Notes under the pieces: generated by a model | Seen by the model: only the letters and a program-made list of their open reading frames with translations | The model's database searches: none | What the model was told of the DNA's origin: nothing | Part shown: positions 1 through 10,413 of the stretch, piece by piece | Numbering within the stretch: the first letter of the stretch is position 1 | Layout: each line of letters starts with the position of its first letter | Source: Coffea arabica | Lineage: Eukaryota > Streptophyta > Magnoliopsida > Gentianales > Rubiaceae | Reading direction: 5' to 3' | DNA: 64,000 bases | Assembly (NCBI RefSeq): GCF_036785885.1 | Contig: NC_092323.1 | Coordinates: forward strand, 19,786,501-19,850,500 | Made by a program: the position numbers and the translations under genes

Positions 1-1
1 A

Positions 2-772
2 GTTGGCCACAGGTGTAAGAACAGACAATTTTTTCGATTGGAGGTATGTGCAGAAGACGACTGTGAGGAACTGGAAGTAGAATCGGAGGGGGAGGGAGAA
101 GCAGTACAGGGTAACTTAACTCACATTTCTTTAAATGCTATGACTCTTACTGCTGTCCCTAAGTTTAGGACAATGAGAGTGACTGGTCACGTAGGCAAGA
201 CCTCAATAAATATTTTTATTGATTGTGGAAGCTCTCACAACTTTGTTCATCCAGATTTAATTAGCAAACTGGGGTTGAGGGTGCAAGAGGTACCATCTCT
301 AGCAGTGGAGGTAGCGGACGGTAACAAAATCAACACTAACAGGTTGTGCCCTAACTTCACTTGGAAAATGCACAATCAAATGTTTAAGGTCGATGCCATG
401 GTGTTGCCTATGGGAGGTTGTGATTTAGTACTGGGGGTGCAGTGGCTGTCAACCTTGGGGGATATTAAGTGGAACTTTGGCGAGCTGACAATGGAATTTC
501 TGAAGGGGAAAAGGAAGATAGTGCTACGAGGGAAGGGTCAACAGGCCATTCAACTTGTGAAAAGAAGAACCATGCAGAGAATACTCCATAAGCCTGAGCA
601 GATTGCTTCTGCGCAACTATGCTTTATTGTACCTGTACAGTCAGCATCAAATGAGCAAGCAGGCAGCTGTTGTAGTCTGGAGGGGAATTCTCAGGTAGCA
701 GACTCTAGCTATGGTCCTGAAGCAAATGACCTGCATGAGCTGTTAACGAAGTTTGAGGACATTTTCAAATAG
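2..772 (+). pseudogene. Ty3/gypsy gag end and aspartic protease domain (broken)
   Basis: The reading frame is already open at the window edge. Its first codons give G-H-R-C-K-N-R-Q, the second half of a CCHC zinc knuckle, so this is the gag/protease junction of the polyprotein. About 65 residues later comes the retropepsin-like active-site region FIDCGSSHNF. The usual D-T/S-G triad reads D-C-G here, followed by the family-typical SSHNF and, further on, the flap and LGVQWL region. The frame ends at a TAG at 770-772 inside the protease-RT linker, and the same frame continues beyond it into RT. Protease would cleave the Gag-Pol polyprotein inside the virus-like particle. The Cys in the triad and the stop make activity doubtful. 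Confidence 0.85.
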
Positions 773-1705
773 CCTTCTGAGCTCCCTCTACACCAAAGTC
801 ACGACCACCAAATCATACTCAAGGAAGGGACAACACCAGTGAATGTGAGGCCTTACAGGTACCCTGTTTTCCAAAAAAATGAAATTGAAAAACTGATTCA
901 GGAAATGCTACAATCTGGAGTCATCAGGCACAGTACAAGCCCTTTCTCTTCCCCAGTAGTTTTGGTCAAGAAGAAGGATGGCACGTGGAGGATATGTATT
1001 GACTATAGGGAGTTAAATACAGCTACTGTGAAGGATAAGTTTCCCATACCAGTGGTTGAGGAGCTGATTGATGAGTTGTTTGGGTCGCATTTCTTCACTA
1101 AATTGGATCTCAGATCGGGTTATCATCAAATAAGGATGTGTACTGAGGATATTGCCAAAACTGCCTTCAGGACTCATGAAGGGCATTATGAGTTTGTAGT
1201 AATGCCATTTGGCCTGACCAATGCACCCTCTACTTTTCAAAGCTTGATGAATACTGTATTTAGGCCTTATCTGCGGAAGTTCATATTGATTTTTTTTGAT
1301 GATATTCTTGTGTTTAGTTCAACATGGTCTGACCACATGAGACACCTGCAGATCACTTTCGACACCTTAAGGCAACATAGTTTAAAGGTAAAGCAAAGCA
1401 AGTGCTCCTTTGCTCAAACACAGGTGGCTTATTTGGGACATGTAATATCAGGAGAGGGGGTACAGGCAGATCCTCAGAAGGTACGGGCTATTCAACAATG
1501 GCCTCTACCCTCTAACCTGAAGGAATTAAGGGGGTTTTTGGGATTGGCAGGATACTACAGGAGGTTTATACGAGACTTTGGGAAATTGGCCAAACCTTTG
1601 ACGGATTTGCTAAAAAAGAATAGCTTTGTGTGGACAGATCAGGCCACAACAGCATTTTTAGCATTAAAAATGGCCATGAGTTCACCCCCTGCTGGCTCTA
1701 CCTGA
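773..1705 (+). pseudogene. Ty3/gypsy reverse transcriptase domain
   Basis: Same frame as the protease, after the stop at 770-772. RT landmarks run in order: V-R-P-Y-R-Y-P at the start, the fingers motif SPVVLVKKKDGTWRICIDYR, LDLRSGYHQIRM, KTAFRTHEGHYEFVVMPFGL, the catalytic FFDDILVFS (plant gypsy variant of YVDD, both aspartates kept), and YLGHVIS. The connection region leads towards RNase H. The frame ends at a TGA at 1703-1705. One base too many in the C-rich stretch around 1684-1690 explains this, because the next frame continues directly with the family-typical LPDFSQTFEVETDASG. RT would copy element RNA into cDNA in the particle. Confidence 0.93.
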
Positions 1706-2729
1706 CTTCTCCCAGACATTTGAAGTAGAGACGGATGCCTCAGGTGAGGGTATTGGAGCAGTTATGACCCAGAAGGGAAGGCCCCTGGCTTACTATAGTC
1801 AGGCTCTGGCCACCAAGCATAAGGGTCTATCCGTGTATGAAAGGGAAATGCTAGCTATCGTGAGTGTAGTTCAAAAGTGGAGGCCTTATCTGTTGGGCAG
1901 GCTCTTTGTTATTAGGACTGACCACCAGAGTCTTAAATACATGATTGAGCAGAGGGTATCTACACCTATGCAACAGAAATGGGTAGCTAAACTTATAGGG
2001 TATGACTACGAGCTTCACTACAGGAAGAGGGTTGATAATGTGGTGGCTGATGCATTATCTAGGCAGCCTCCTACCAATACAGCAATATTGCTTACTGAGA
2101 TTCAACAGAGTTGTAGTCAGGACCCTTTGTTGCAGGGCATTATCCAGCAGCTGCAGGACCCGACCCGTAGTGCTCAGCTGGTGCATTATTCTTATCAACA
2201 TCAGCAACTGAGGAGGAAGAGGAAGTTGGTAGTAGGAAATGATCCTGTTTTAAGGAAGAAACTCATTCAGTTGTGGCACGACACCCCTATTGGAGGGCAT
2301 TCAGGTGTGCAGGTGACCTACAAGAAACTTAAAGGGTTGGTGTATTGGAGGAACATGCAAAAGGATGTCGAACACTATGTGGCCTCTTATGATGTGTGTC
2401 AGCGGCATAAGAGGGAGAATGTGGCATATCCAGGCCTGCTACAACCATTAGGCATTCCCGACCATGTGTGGTCTGACATATCCATGGATTTTGTAGAAGG
2501 ACTGCCTCAGTCGCATGGGAAGGATACTGTACTTGTGGTGGTGGATCGGCTCAGCAAGTACGCTCATTTCATTGCACTCAAGCACCCCTACACTGCACTC
2601 TCAGTGGCACAAGCATTTTTGGATAACATCTATAGGCTCCATGGCCTTCCTAACACGATAGTTAGTGATAGAGACGCAACTTTCACCAGTCACTTTTGGA
2701 AGGAATTGTTTCATCTGTTGAAGGTATAG
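1706..2729 (+). pseudogene. Ty3/gypsy RNase H and integrase N-terminal/core domain
   Basis: This stretch continues the polyprotein in the +1 frame after the indel. RNase H starts with the FEVETDASGEGIGAV motif, followed by YEREMLAIV, the TDHQSLKY motif and VVADALSR. The integrase zinc-binding region follows (H-DTPIGGH, then Y-DVCQRHK). The first Cys of the HHCC signature, normally C-x2-C, is Tyr here, so zinc binding is probably lost. Core Asp residues sit in WSDISMDFVEGLP and VSDRDATF. The frame is cut by TAG at 2727-2729. Because family members have Gln there, a CAG-to-TAG change is the simplest explanation. Confidence 0.9.
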
Positions 2730-3518
2730 CTGTGTTTGTCGACTGCTTATCATCCTCAGTCAGATGGCCAGATTGAGGTTGTTAATCGCTGTTTGGAAAA
2801 CTATCTGCGATGTATGAGTAGTGATCACCCCAAGCAATAGTGTTTTTGGTTACCACTGGCAGAGTTCTGGTACAATACAAACTTTCACTCGGCTATCCAG
2901 ACCACACCATATGAGGTTCTCTATGGTCAGCCACCTCCCTTACACATCCCTTACATGCCGAGCACCTCTTCTGTTGATAGTGTGGACAAGAGCTTGGCTG
3001 TAAGAGAGGCCACTCTACACTTGCTGAAACACAACTTGCAAAAAGCTCAACATCGCATGAAGCAGCAGGCTGACCATCACAGGTCCGAGAGGGTCTTTGA
3101 GCCAGGAGATTGGGTCTATGTTAAGCTCCAACCGTATAGGCAGCATTCACTCAGGAATCACTCTTGTCAGAAGCTGTCTCCACGGTATTTTGGTCCCTTC
3201 CAGGTTCTGGCCAAGGTTGGTTCAGTTGCCTACACACTCCAACTCCCTCCGAATGTCAAGATACACTCTACCTTTCATGTTTCCCTTCTGAAGAAACATG
3301 TAGGGGATCCCCCTGTACAGCAACACATTCCTACCCGTGTCACTGATCAGGGTCATCTACTCATGGAGCCAATTGCTATTTTGGATAGAAGATTGGTACG
3401 CAGGGGGCGAACTGCTGCTACACAGGTCTTGGTGCAATGGAGCAACAGTTTTCCAGAGGACGCAACGTGGGAGTATTGGTTTGACCTTCACCAGCAATAT
3501 CCTCATTTCAGTTCTTGA
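2730..3518 (+). pseudogene. Ty3/gypsy integrase C-terminal part with chromodomain-like tail
   Basis: The frame is the same as before the stop at 2727-2729. It gives [14 protein letters not shown], which carries the catalytic Glu of the integrase D,D-35-E. A second stop, TAG at 2838-2840, lies where relatives have Trp. The open part from 2955 holds the GPF/Y-like region PRYFGPFQVL, a phenylalanine-rich HSTFHVSLLKK segment, then a chromodomain-type end (AILDRRLVRRG, VLVQWSN, FPEDATWEYW) of about 50 residues before the stop at 3516-3518. Such tails direct insertion to particular chromatin in chromoviruses. The polypurine tract and LTR follow within 40 bp. Confidence 0.88.
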
Positions 3519-3547
3519 GGACAAGAACTGTTTGGGGAGGGGAGTAT

Positions 3548-3949
3548 TGTTACATCTGAAAGAAATGATGCCAGCTGGAATCGTAGTGCCAGGAGTTGTT
3601 ATGCCACATCAGACGGGTGGTTGAGTTAGTTACGCCATGTCAGCTGTTCTGTTAGGTAGTTAGGAGTCGAAAATAGAAGGGGTGCGCAGGAAGGGAAAGT
3701 TTGGGCAGGAAGTCTGTTATGAAAATGGAAAGGTTACTGAATTAGAAGGCGGTTAGCTGAAGTAGTATAAAAGGAGCTGTGGGGATGCGAGGAAGGGTAG
3801 TCAGAAGTATTTATTCTCCCAATTGTATTCATTCCAATTCTCTGTTCTTTTCTCTGTAATAACATCTGCTCTCTCACTCGAGTTGTCTTCTCCAAATTGC
3901 AATTCCTGTTTGAGAGTATTTCCCAGTGATCTCACTATCCTCCGTAACA
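3548..3949 (+). repeat. 3' LTR of the Ty3/gypsy element (402 bp)
   Basis: It begins TGTTAC and ends GTAACA, a perfect 6-bp inverted end. It is preceded by the purine-rich tract GGGGAGGGGAG (3534-3544). A TATA box, TATAAAA, lies at 3766-3772, so the promoter is inside the LTR as expected. The 5' LTR is outside the window, so neither the TSD nor the age can be read. The five bases after the LTR are AGTAG. Confidence 0.85.
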
Positions 3950-5495
3950 AGTAGCGGCGGCTTCCTTGAAGAATTTTGAACTTCCAAGTTCCAATTGCTT
4001 GCCTCAAACTCTCAGAGCAACTAGCAAAGCAAGGGAAAGAAAAATTGATCAAAGCTGCCAGTGCCGACAAAACAATGGCCGAATGCCTAAATGCTCAAAA
4101 AGTTCTCAATTTGTTCTCACTTCTCAGAGAAACAAAGAAGAAAACAATCCCTAAATGCCTAAATCCCCAATGACGGCCAAATGCCCGATTGCCTTTTCAT
4201 TCTTCAATTTTTCTGATTATCTCTTCTATTTGGCTAAAAAGACGATAATGCCCATGTAGTATGAACGGTCAAAATAAAAAAATTGGATAAAACGGTAACT
4301 TCAAAAAAATTGCCAAAACCCACCGGGTTTATCAATAACTGCCGGTTCTAGCGGTTCTCTGGTTAAACCGTCCGGGTCGAACAGGTCCAGGCGGGTTCTT
4401 TACAACTCCGATCTAACTAGGAAACCAGTCCGGTTTCATGACCGAGCCACTGGTTTGACAGGTCCGACCGTCGGGCCAGGCCGGGTTTAATAACTATGGT
4501 CACATGGGTTATTTTCTATTAAGTTTTCACTTTACATAAAAGTATAAGAGGGTGAAATGGACATTTTAAGATGATAGGGGGCCATATGGCAATAGATAAA
4601 ATCATAGGGGGATTATATGTAATTTACATTAAATTATTGGCAGAACCAAGAGCACTCATGACCTTAGTGAGAAAATTCCATTCTACCCTATCAAAGGTTT
4701 TATAGTGCAGTTTTAATTGCTTTTTTAGTTGTGATCACTTAAGTAATAAAGGAATTTAAATAGCATCGAAAATTGATTCATTTTCCTTATGAGATCAACA
4801 CTCGAATATGCCCTATACTTGTACTCATGTATGATCTACGTACTTGCAGTAATGGAAGTTTGAGTATAATTAAAACTTTATATTAATTATCATCTCATGT
4901 TTGTCAACTTTAGTCCCCTTTAATTAAAATTGATTCATTTTCCCTATGAGAACGACACTCGAATATGGCCTATACTCATACTCATATATGATATATATAC
5001 TTGCAGTAATGGAAGTTTGAGTATAATTAAAACTTTATATTAATTATCATCTCATGTTTTGTCAACTTTAGTCCCGTTTAATTATACACTAAACTAACTA
5101 AAGTTGCATTTGGATTGAACGACAAATTTGAAATCCTCTCATATCCTTCTAAGTTGTATGGATGACTTGAGAGGTATTTGAATTTATCCATCAATTATTT
5201 TAAATAAATAGTGGTGTTACAAATTCAAATATGTTGAAGCAAACTAAAAGAATTTGAGAGAATTTAAATTTTTTTTGGTCAAATCTCTCAATCCAATCGC
5301 AACCTAAGAGAAAACCTACTAAAAAAGAATACCACATTTTATGACTTATCCCAAAAACCTTCCCATTTGTAGGCTTTTAATTATCTATCTATCAACGCAT
5401 AACCAATAACAATAATCAACTGACTAAAAAGTAAGAAAAGGAGAAAAAAAGAAAGACGCTTGAAGGTTAGCAATTGTAACCACAAGTTTTCTGGA
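3950..5495. other. Intergenic, no gene; GC-rich relic and tandem duplication
   Basis: No convincing coding region. Positions 4310-4500 are unusually GC-rich for the surroundings, with many CCGG/GGGTTT motifs. This resembles a dispersed plant DNA-transposon relic, but no termini were found. The sequence beyond 5090 is AT-rich and featureless up to the MITE. Confidence 0.5.
4769..5087. repeat. Two-copy tandem duplication, 157-bp period
   Basis: Units 4769-4925 and 4926-5087 are nearly identical. Each carries AAAATTGATTCATTTTCC, a GA(T/A)CAACACTCGAATATG-like stretch, CTTGCAGTAATGGAAGTTTG and TCATCTCATGTTT. A more distant relative of the same segment lies at 36625-36730, so this is a dispersed repeat, possibly retrotransposon leader or LTR sequence. 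Confidence 0.8.
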
Positions 5496-5503
5496 ACTGC
5501 AGG

Positions 5504-5569
5504 CAGTGACGGAGCCAGGATTTTTTTTTTTGGGGGGCCAAAATTGAAATTCCATTCAAAGATGACTAA

Positions 5570-5600
<31 letters not shown>

Positions 5601-5746
5601 CAACTCTCATAATATAAACTAAAATTGAAAAAATTTAGGGGGGGGCCAATTTTATTTTACACACATATTTACATATTATGAATTAAAATTCTCAAAACTT
5701 AGGGGGGGCCATGGCCCCCCTCTGCCCCCCCTTGGCTCCGTCATTG
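5504..5746. mobile_element. hAT-like MITE, 243 bp, 8-bp TSD
   Basis: Terminal inverted repeats are CAGTGACGGAGCC at the left and the reverse complement of CAATGACGGAGCC at the right (12 of 13 match). The element is flanked by a perfect 8-bp direct repeat ACTGCAGG at 5496-5503 and 5747-5754. An 8-bp duplication and CARTG-type ends point to hAT transposase. The interior has G-runs, C-runs and an (AT)n microsatellite at 5573-5600. There is no coding capacity. Confidence 0.9.
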
Positions 5747-5754
5747 ACTGCAGG

Positions 5755-6824
5755 CGAGTGCAAATATGGAGAGAAACGAACAAATGTGTGGATTGACTAA
5801 TGGAAAGTGATCGTGCATAAATTGACCAAAGGTTTACTTAAGACACACATGAAAAAATCAAGCAATTACTTGGTATCGATATTATAGGTGAACACCCTTT
5901 TTTGTTGCTTGTTAAGAGACCTTACGTCTCTCCCTTGTAACCAAAAAAAAAACAAAGAAAAGAAAAAAAAGAACCATTCCAGTTGATATTAAAGGAGTCT
6001 CCAAACACGGCTTTTCTAACCCAAGAAAGACCTACTAGACCTGGGTTAAGTTTATCGGGTTCAACGGAGGCGGTTGCAATTTGGCCAATTCATAAGGGTA
6101 CAAATTGGTTTGTTTCTTTAATTTCAGTGGTCTATAAACAACTTCATGGTCCAACACTTCTTCCCCACCATGTCAAGTGTCAACTGCCTGACAAAGAGTT
6201 TCATCATGCTACATTTTGTCTAAACCGCTTAGGCGGTTTTATTTTCTTCATTTGCGTCCTGCATTGGGTCATACAGATTAAAGTTTAAACTTATGGTACA
6301 AAATTATACAACATGATACATCAATTCATATTAATCAATCAGAGAAGGGCTCTTAAAGTTCTCTCCACTGCCAGATTCAAGATTCAAATCTTGAATTTGA
6401 CAATTGAGTGCGAAAAAGGTGTTGAGAGGGGAGGGGAGAGGATTAAAAAAAATGATACATTGATTGATGCGAAATGTTGGCCTTAGTCATTTTACCCGCA
6501 AAACTAATGGTCAAACATAACGAAATTAATTAATTCAAGTGAAAAAAATATGTTTAGCGCTTAAAATTATTATCACTTTATCCCCATAGACTGTAGCCTC
6601 ATTATCACTTTACTCCTTAGAGTTATGTTTTTGGGAATTTATCTCACAATTAAACCAATTTAGCAAGTTAAAAAAATTTTTAGAAAAAAGTACCCTCCTC
6701 TTTGTATAATAAAGCAATAAAAAATTTAGAATGGCTTTACTCCTTATTAGTATCAAGAAAAAAAGTCAAAACATTAATCTCTTTCTTCTTGACAATCTTA
6801 TTAATATTGAAAAAAAAGAAATAT

Positions 6825-6861
<37 letters not shown>

Positions 6862-7246
6862 AATTCTAATTCCGATGACGTTAAAATAATACAATTAGGA
6901 TTCTTCCTTATTTTTCTTATTTTTTTCTTTGCAAAATCTAATTTTTTTGTCTCCTTCGCTCTTATCTCTTTTTCTTTTCATAGTATTAATAAGTGTGAAA
7001 AAAGAAATTTGTGAAAATCTTTTTATTTTTATGTTTTTAGAACTCTTAGAGTAATAAAGGAGAAAAATAACCATTCAATTTTTTTTTTATTTTTAGTTAT
7101 ACATAAAAACGGTAAATATATTTAAAAATTTTTGAACATACTAGTTAGATTAACGATGGGATAAAATGCCTAAAAAATAATGTTAGAGAGTACAATGATT
7201 GTATCACTACAATTTAAAGGGATAAAGTGATAATAATTATATAATA
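5755..7246. other. Intergenic, AT-rich; (GA)n microsatellite
   Basis: No gene is supported. A 101-codon open frame at 5983-6288 has no recognisable motif. A (GA)n run lies at 6828-6857. The rest is A/T homopolymer-rich sequence. Confidence 0.5.
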
Positions 7247-7399
7247 AGTGTAAATTTTATATACACTAACAGTGTATATACTATCACCTTTAGATTCATG
7301 ATACACATGCAAAAATTGGATTTCAAATTCAAATTTTACATATTTGTTATTCATCTAAGACTGGTAATGTATACACTGTCAGTGTAAGAAAGATTAATC
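7247..7399. mobile_element. 153-bp palindromic Mutator-like MITE, copy 1
   Basis: The left end GTAAATTTTATATACACT and the right end, read on the other strand (GATTAATCTTTCTTACACT), are imperfect inverted repeats that converge on the shared CACTRRCAGTGTATA block. The flanks TATATAATA and TATATATTA match at 8 of 9 positions. Length and sequence match the copy at 57897-58049, whose TSD is perfect, so the boundaries are set by analogy. Confidence 0.7.
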
Positions 7400-7626
7400 T
7401 ATATATTAATGCTATAAAATAGAAGGGTATTTTTGTTCAAAATTTGTTAACATGTTGAATTGAATTATTTTTTAGGATGAAATGACTAAAAGATAACGTT
7501 ACAGGATAAATTGATAGTAATAATATAATTTAAGGGGATAATGTGATAATAACTTATTTAGTTGTGAAGTACAAATTCGTTTAACATGCCACGTCATTCA
7601 ATTGCTGACTATTCTTTACCTTATTA

Positions 7627-7885
7627 GGACAAGGGGCAGGAATGGTTGCAAGTGTAACTGTTCCTGGCGGTTTTGGTCATTTTCAATATTGCATAATTTT
7701 GGTTGCACACAGCGTAACTTTGTTTGTACAACATGTAACTTTAGTACAAAATTTTGCGGGTCACACACATGTTGTGAAAATCGATGTACAACTAGTGATC
7801 TGGACCGCACATTTTTTTTTGGCCAAAATCTGGTCGTTAACAGTTCAGGAGCGGTCATCAGAATGACCGCTTCTGCGCCTCTTCC
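7627..7885. mobile_element. Mutator-like MITE, 259 bp, perfect 9-bp TSD
   Basis: The element starts GGACAAGGGGCAGG and ends with the inverted, diverged counterpart (…CTGCGCCTCTTCC). It is flanked by ACCTTATTA at 7618-7626 and 7886-7894. A 9-bp TSD with a long degenerate inverted terminus is the Mutator signature. The ends are clearly related to those of the 6-kb element at 50900-56861. The right terminus holds a hairpin, GCGGTCA/TGACCGC, near 7851-7870. No coding capacity: open frames across it are chance. Confidence 0.88.
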
Positions 7886-7894
7886 ACCTTATTA

Positions 7895-8858
7895 TTTGTG
7901 CGTAGACTAGTAGAGTGTACCTAGGAATATTCTTTAATACCTGGTTTAGATGCACGCACATGTGTTTCACGCATCTAAGAATTTCCATTCCTTTTTATAA
8001 TAAACAAAATGAAACATCAATCTATCACCTCAATTATGCATGTCAAGCCTATTAAATTTTGTTAAATCCAATGTTAGACCTAAATTCTTATGGGTTCGAA
8101 AAAGTGAACTCAAACCCAAATCCTCATAGGTTTGGATATCTAATAATATCCCTAGACATTTTTCTAAACATGCAGAATTAAGTAAAAATATTTTTAAAAT
8201 ACATAAAATTTAAAATAACATAAATGCCATTCAACTTTTTGTTTATAGAGGGAAACCAAAAAAAAGGACACGTAATCAATAGGCGGGTTATGTGGCTTTT
8301 TTTAGAATATGAACATATCCTTTAATCTAATAGTCATTAAGTTTTACTATATTCGATCCAATGGTCATATAATATTAGATTATTTTATAAATTTATTGGT
8401 ACGTACATGCATACATATTATTATTTATACATGGATTGGGATAAGGTATGATTGATTTGAGCATGGATTATAAAAAATCGAACTCTACCGAGACGCGTGA
8501 CTCTCTTACAAAGTTTGGATTTATGTAGGATATGGATCATGTGCATACATATATGTATGACTCTTTTAGGTTTTGAATGTATCCTTTATTCTAACAATTA
8601 TGAAAATAGATAGATAGAATACAACAAATATGCCTACTACTTGCACTTTAACAAGTTAGATTACTAAAAAACTTTATAAAATTTAAATATAAAAACTTAT
8701 TTTTAAAAAAAACTCATTCAAGCGCCGGTCAAAATGAATCCTGATGGTGCCTTCAACAAGACAAGGCAGAAGTAATTCGCACAAGAAAAGCATTAAGTGA
8801 GAAATCATGGCAGCCATAGCGGAGAAATTATGTCGTAACCATGATCTAGGGACTTGTC
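7895..8858. other. Intergenic, no gene recognised
   Basis: AT-rich sequence. At 8733-8800 a short translated stretch (K-M-N-P-D-G-A-F-N-K) resembles the start of a LINE-type RNase H domain. It is far too short to call an element. Confidence 0.4.
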
Positions 8859-8877
8859 CGAAACTATGATTTTAGAT

Positions 8878-9170
8878 TTAGGGTACGTTTGATAAAACTA
8901 AAATATGAAAACTAAAATCTGAAATTTAAAATCTAAATTCATTGAATTATTAAATTGTTAAGTATTAAATCTAATATATTTGAATGTATATCACATTCAG
9001 TGTTAAATGAATAACTTATCACTTAATTTTGAGAACAAATTTTGCCTAGAAAATTCAGTGGCACTTGATTAATTCAAATGTTCAATTTTTTATTATCAAA
9101 CGATCTAAATATATTAAGATCTGAATCCATTAAATTTAAATGCTGAGCTGAATTATCAAACAAGGCCTTA
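8878..9170. mobile_element. Possible hAT-like MITE, about 293 bp
   Basis: The left end TTAGGGTACGTTTGATAA and the reverse complement of the right end, CTAAGGCCTTGTTTGATAA, form an imperfect inverted repeat around an AT-rich non-coding body. This is the usual shape of a plant MITE. No clean 8-bp TSD abuts the repeats. A 9-bp direct repeat GGACTTGTC sits further out at 8850-8858 and 9176-9184, so the true boundary is uncertain. Confidence 0.55.
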
Positions 9171-9837
9171 GTGTAGGACTTGTCTTAAAAAAAAAGTTCT
9201 CTTCCTTCTTTTTTCTTTTTTAGCGTAAAAGGTAAATTTTATTAATCAATAATAAAGCAACAAATACTGCTCAATCATTGTAGAGTTATGATTTCAACAA
9301 GTAAACTAGCAAAGAATCCCTCTCCAACTTGACCGCATCAACCCTGTACCGGTTTGAACTGCCAAATAAATTGCATGATGTAAGAAATATATTACAATGA
9401 GTAGAAAATACTTGTTTGGCCCTCAAAATGTAGAAATAGTATAAAATGCGGAGTTGGCTTAGGCTTATATAATTAACGAATGACATAAGATCCAGTAACT
9501 TAAGGAACCTAGAATCTAAATATAATCACCAGAGTGGATGTACATACAGTTAAAAAAGACTTACATCGTGTGACTAACATATTACAGTCCGTATAACTTA
9601 GTGTACATGGAGTTGTATTTGTACATAGATAATGCCGTTGTCTTAAAGTCAAAGTAAAGTGATGTGAATCATTAATCATATTCATAAGCGTAATAATAGG
9701 ATTTGGTGTACGAGTAATGTGTGATTTATAACACATTATGAATGGTAATATACATTTATGTTGTTATTTATGTACATACTATTCATGAAGTATTGCAAAT
9801 TAAGGTATTTGATGCATAATTGGTAGGAGCAGAAGTA

Positions 9838-10413
9838 ATGGATTGCAACAAATTGGCAGAAGATGGGATCCCTGAGTTAGGAATAGAGTTCAACGGTGAA
9901 GAGGATGCGTACAAGTTTTATAATAAATATGCCTCTAAAATGGATTTTAGTATACGCAAAGACTATTTAAATAAAGATAAAGACGGCGTGACCACGTCTA
10001 AGAGATATAGTTGCTGCAAGAAAGGTGTGAAGCGCAAGTACGAAGGTGATGTGATGCCAAAGAGGGCACGAGTGCCGACGAAAACAGGGTGTGGAACTAA
10101 AATGATTATCGTGTTGTTTAGAGGGACCATGAAGTACCGTGTGCATAACCTTGTCTTAGAGTATAACCATGAGTTGCACATTAAAACTGGCGAGTCAACA
10201 ACTATGATTATATTAAGACAACAAGATGTGGAGTTTGTGGTCATGAGGTATAATGGAGGACCTGAAAGAATAGTGGTATTCAATCGGAATGATCTAAATG
10301 TACGCTGTAGTTGCAAAAAATATGAGAATGAAGAAATTTTGTGTAGGCACGCGTTGAAAGTATTTAATACCATGGGCATAAAGACAATTCCTCCTGAATA
10401 TGTTAAGAGGTGA
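9838..10413 (+). pseudogene. FAR1-like ORF: FAR1 DNA-binding domain joined to SWIM finger, transposase core missing
   Basis: The first ATG after an in-frame stop gives 191 aa. Residues about 13-110 match the FAR1/FHY3 DNA-binding domain (GIEFNGEEDAYKFYNKYAS, later SKRYSCCKKG, then TGCGTKMII). Residues 157-171 form a SWIM zinc finger (C-x-C … C-x-H in VRCSCKKYENEEILCRH). In complete FAR1-type Mutator transposases several hundred residues of MULE transposase with a DDE core lie between the two. Here they are absent and the two domains are about 30 residues apart. The frame ends at AGG-TGA, where relatives read R-W. It lies upstream of a Mutator-type terminus at 15571-15609, so I read it as a deleted Mutator transposase gene rather than a working FAR1 host gene. 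A short FRF-like binding protein remains possible. Confidence 0.75.

Larger units (their letters stand above)
1..3949 (+). mobile_element. Ty3/gypsy chromovirus, 5'-truncated by window edge, decayed
   Basis: The order is end of the gag zinc knuckle, protease, RT, RNase H, integrase, chromodomain-like tail, polypurine tract, 3' LTR. This is the order of a plant chromovirus. The 5' LTR, primer site and most of gag lie outside the window. One long polyprotein can be followed through at least three in-frame stops (770-772, 2727-2729, 2838-2840) and one frameshift near 1684-1705, so this copy cannot make its own enzymes. The short LTR of about 400 bp fits the Reina clade better than Tekay, but that clade call is an inference. 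Confidence 0.93.

Noticed and set aside
5983..6288. 101-codon open frame
   Set aside because: No motif, no splice or promoter context, and the neighbourhood is repeat-rich. Length is compatible with chance.
8733..8800. LINE RNase H-like fragment (K-M-N-P-D-G-A-F-N-K)
   Set aside because: Only about ten suggestive residues and no neighbouring LINE sequence. Kept as a remark only.
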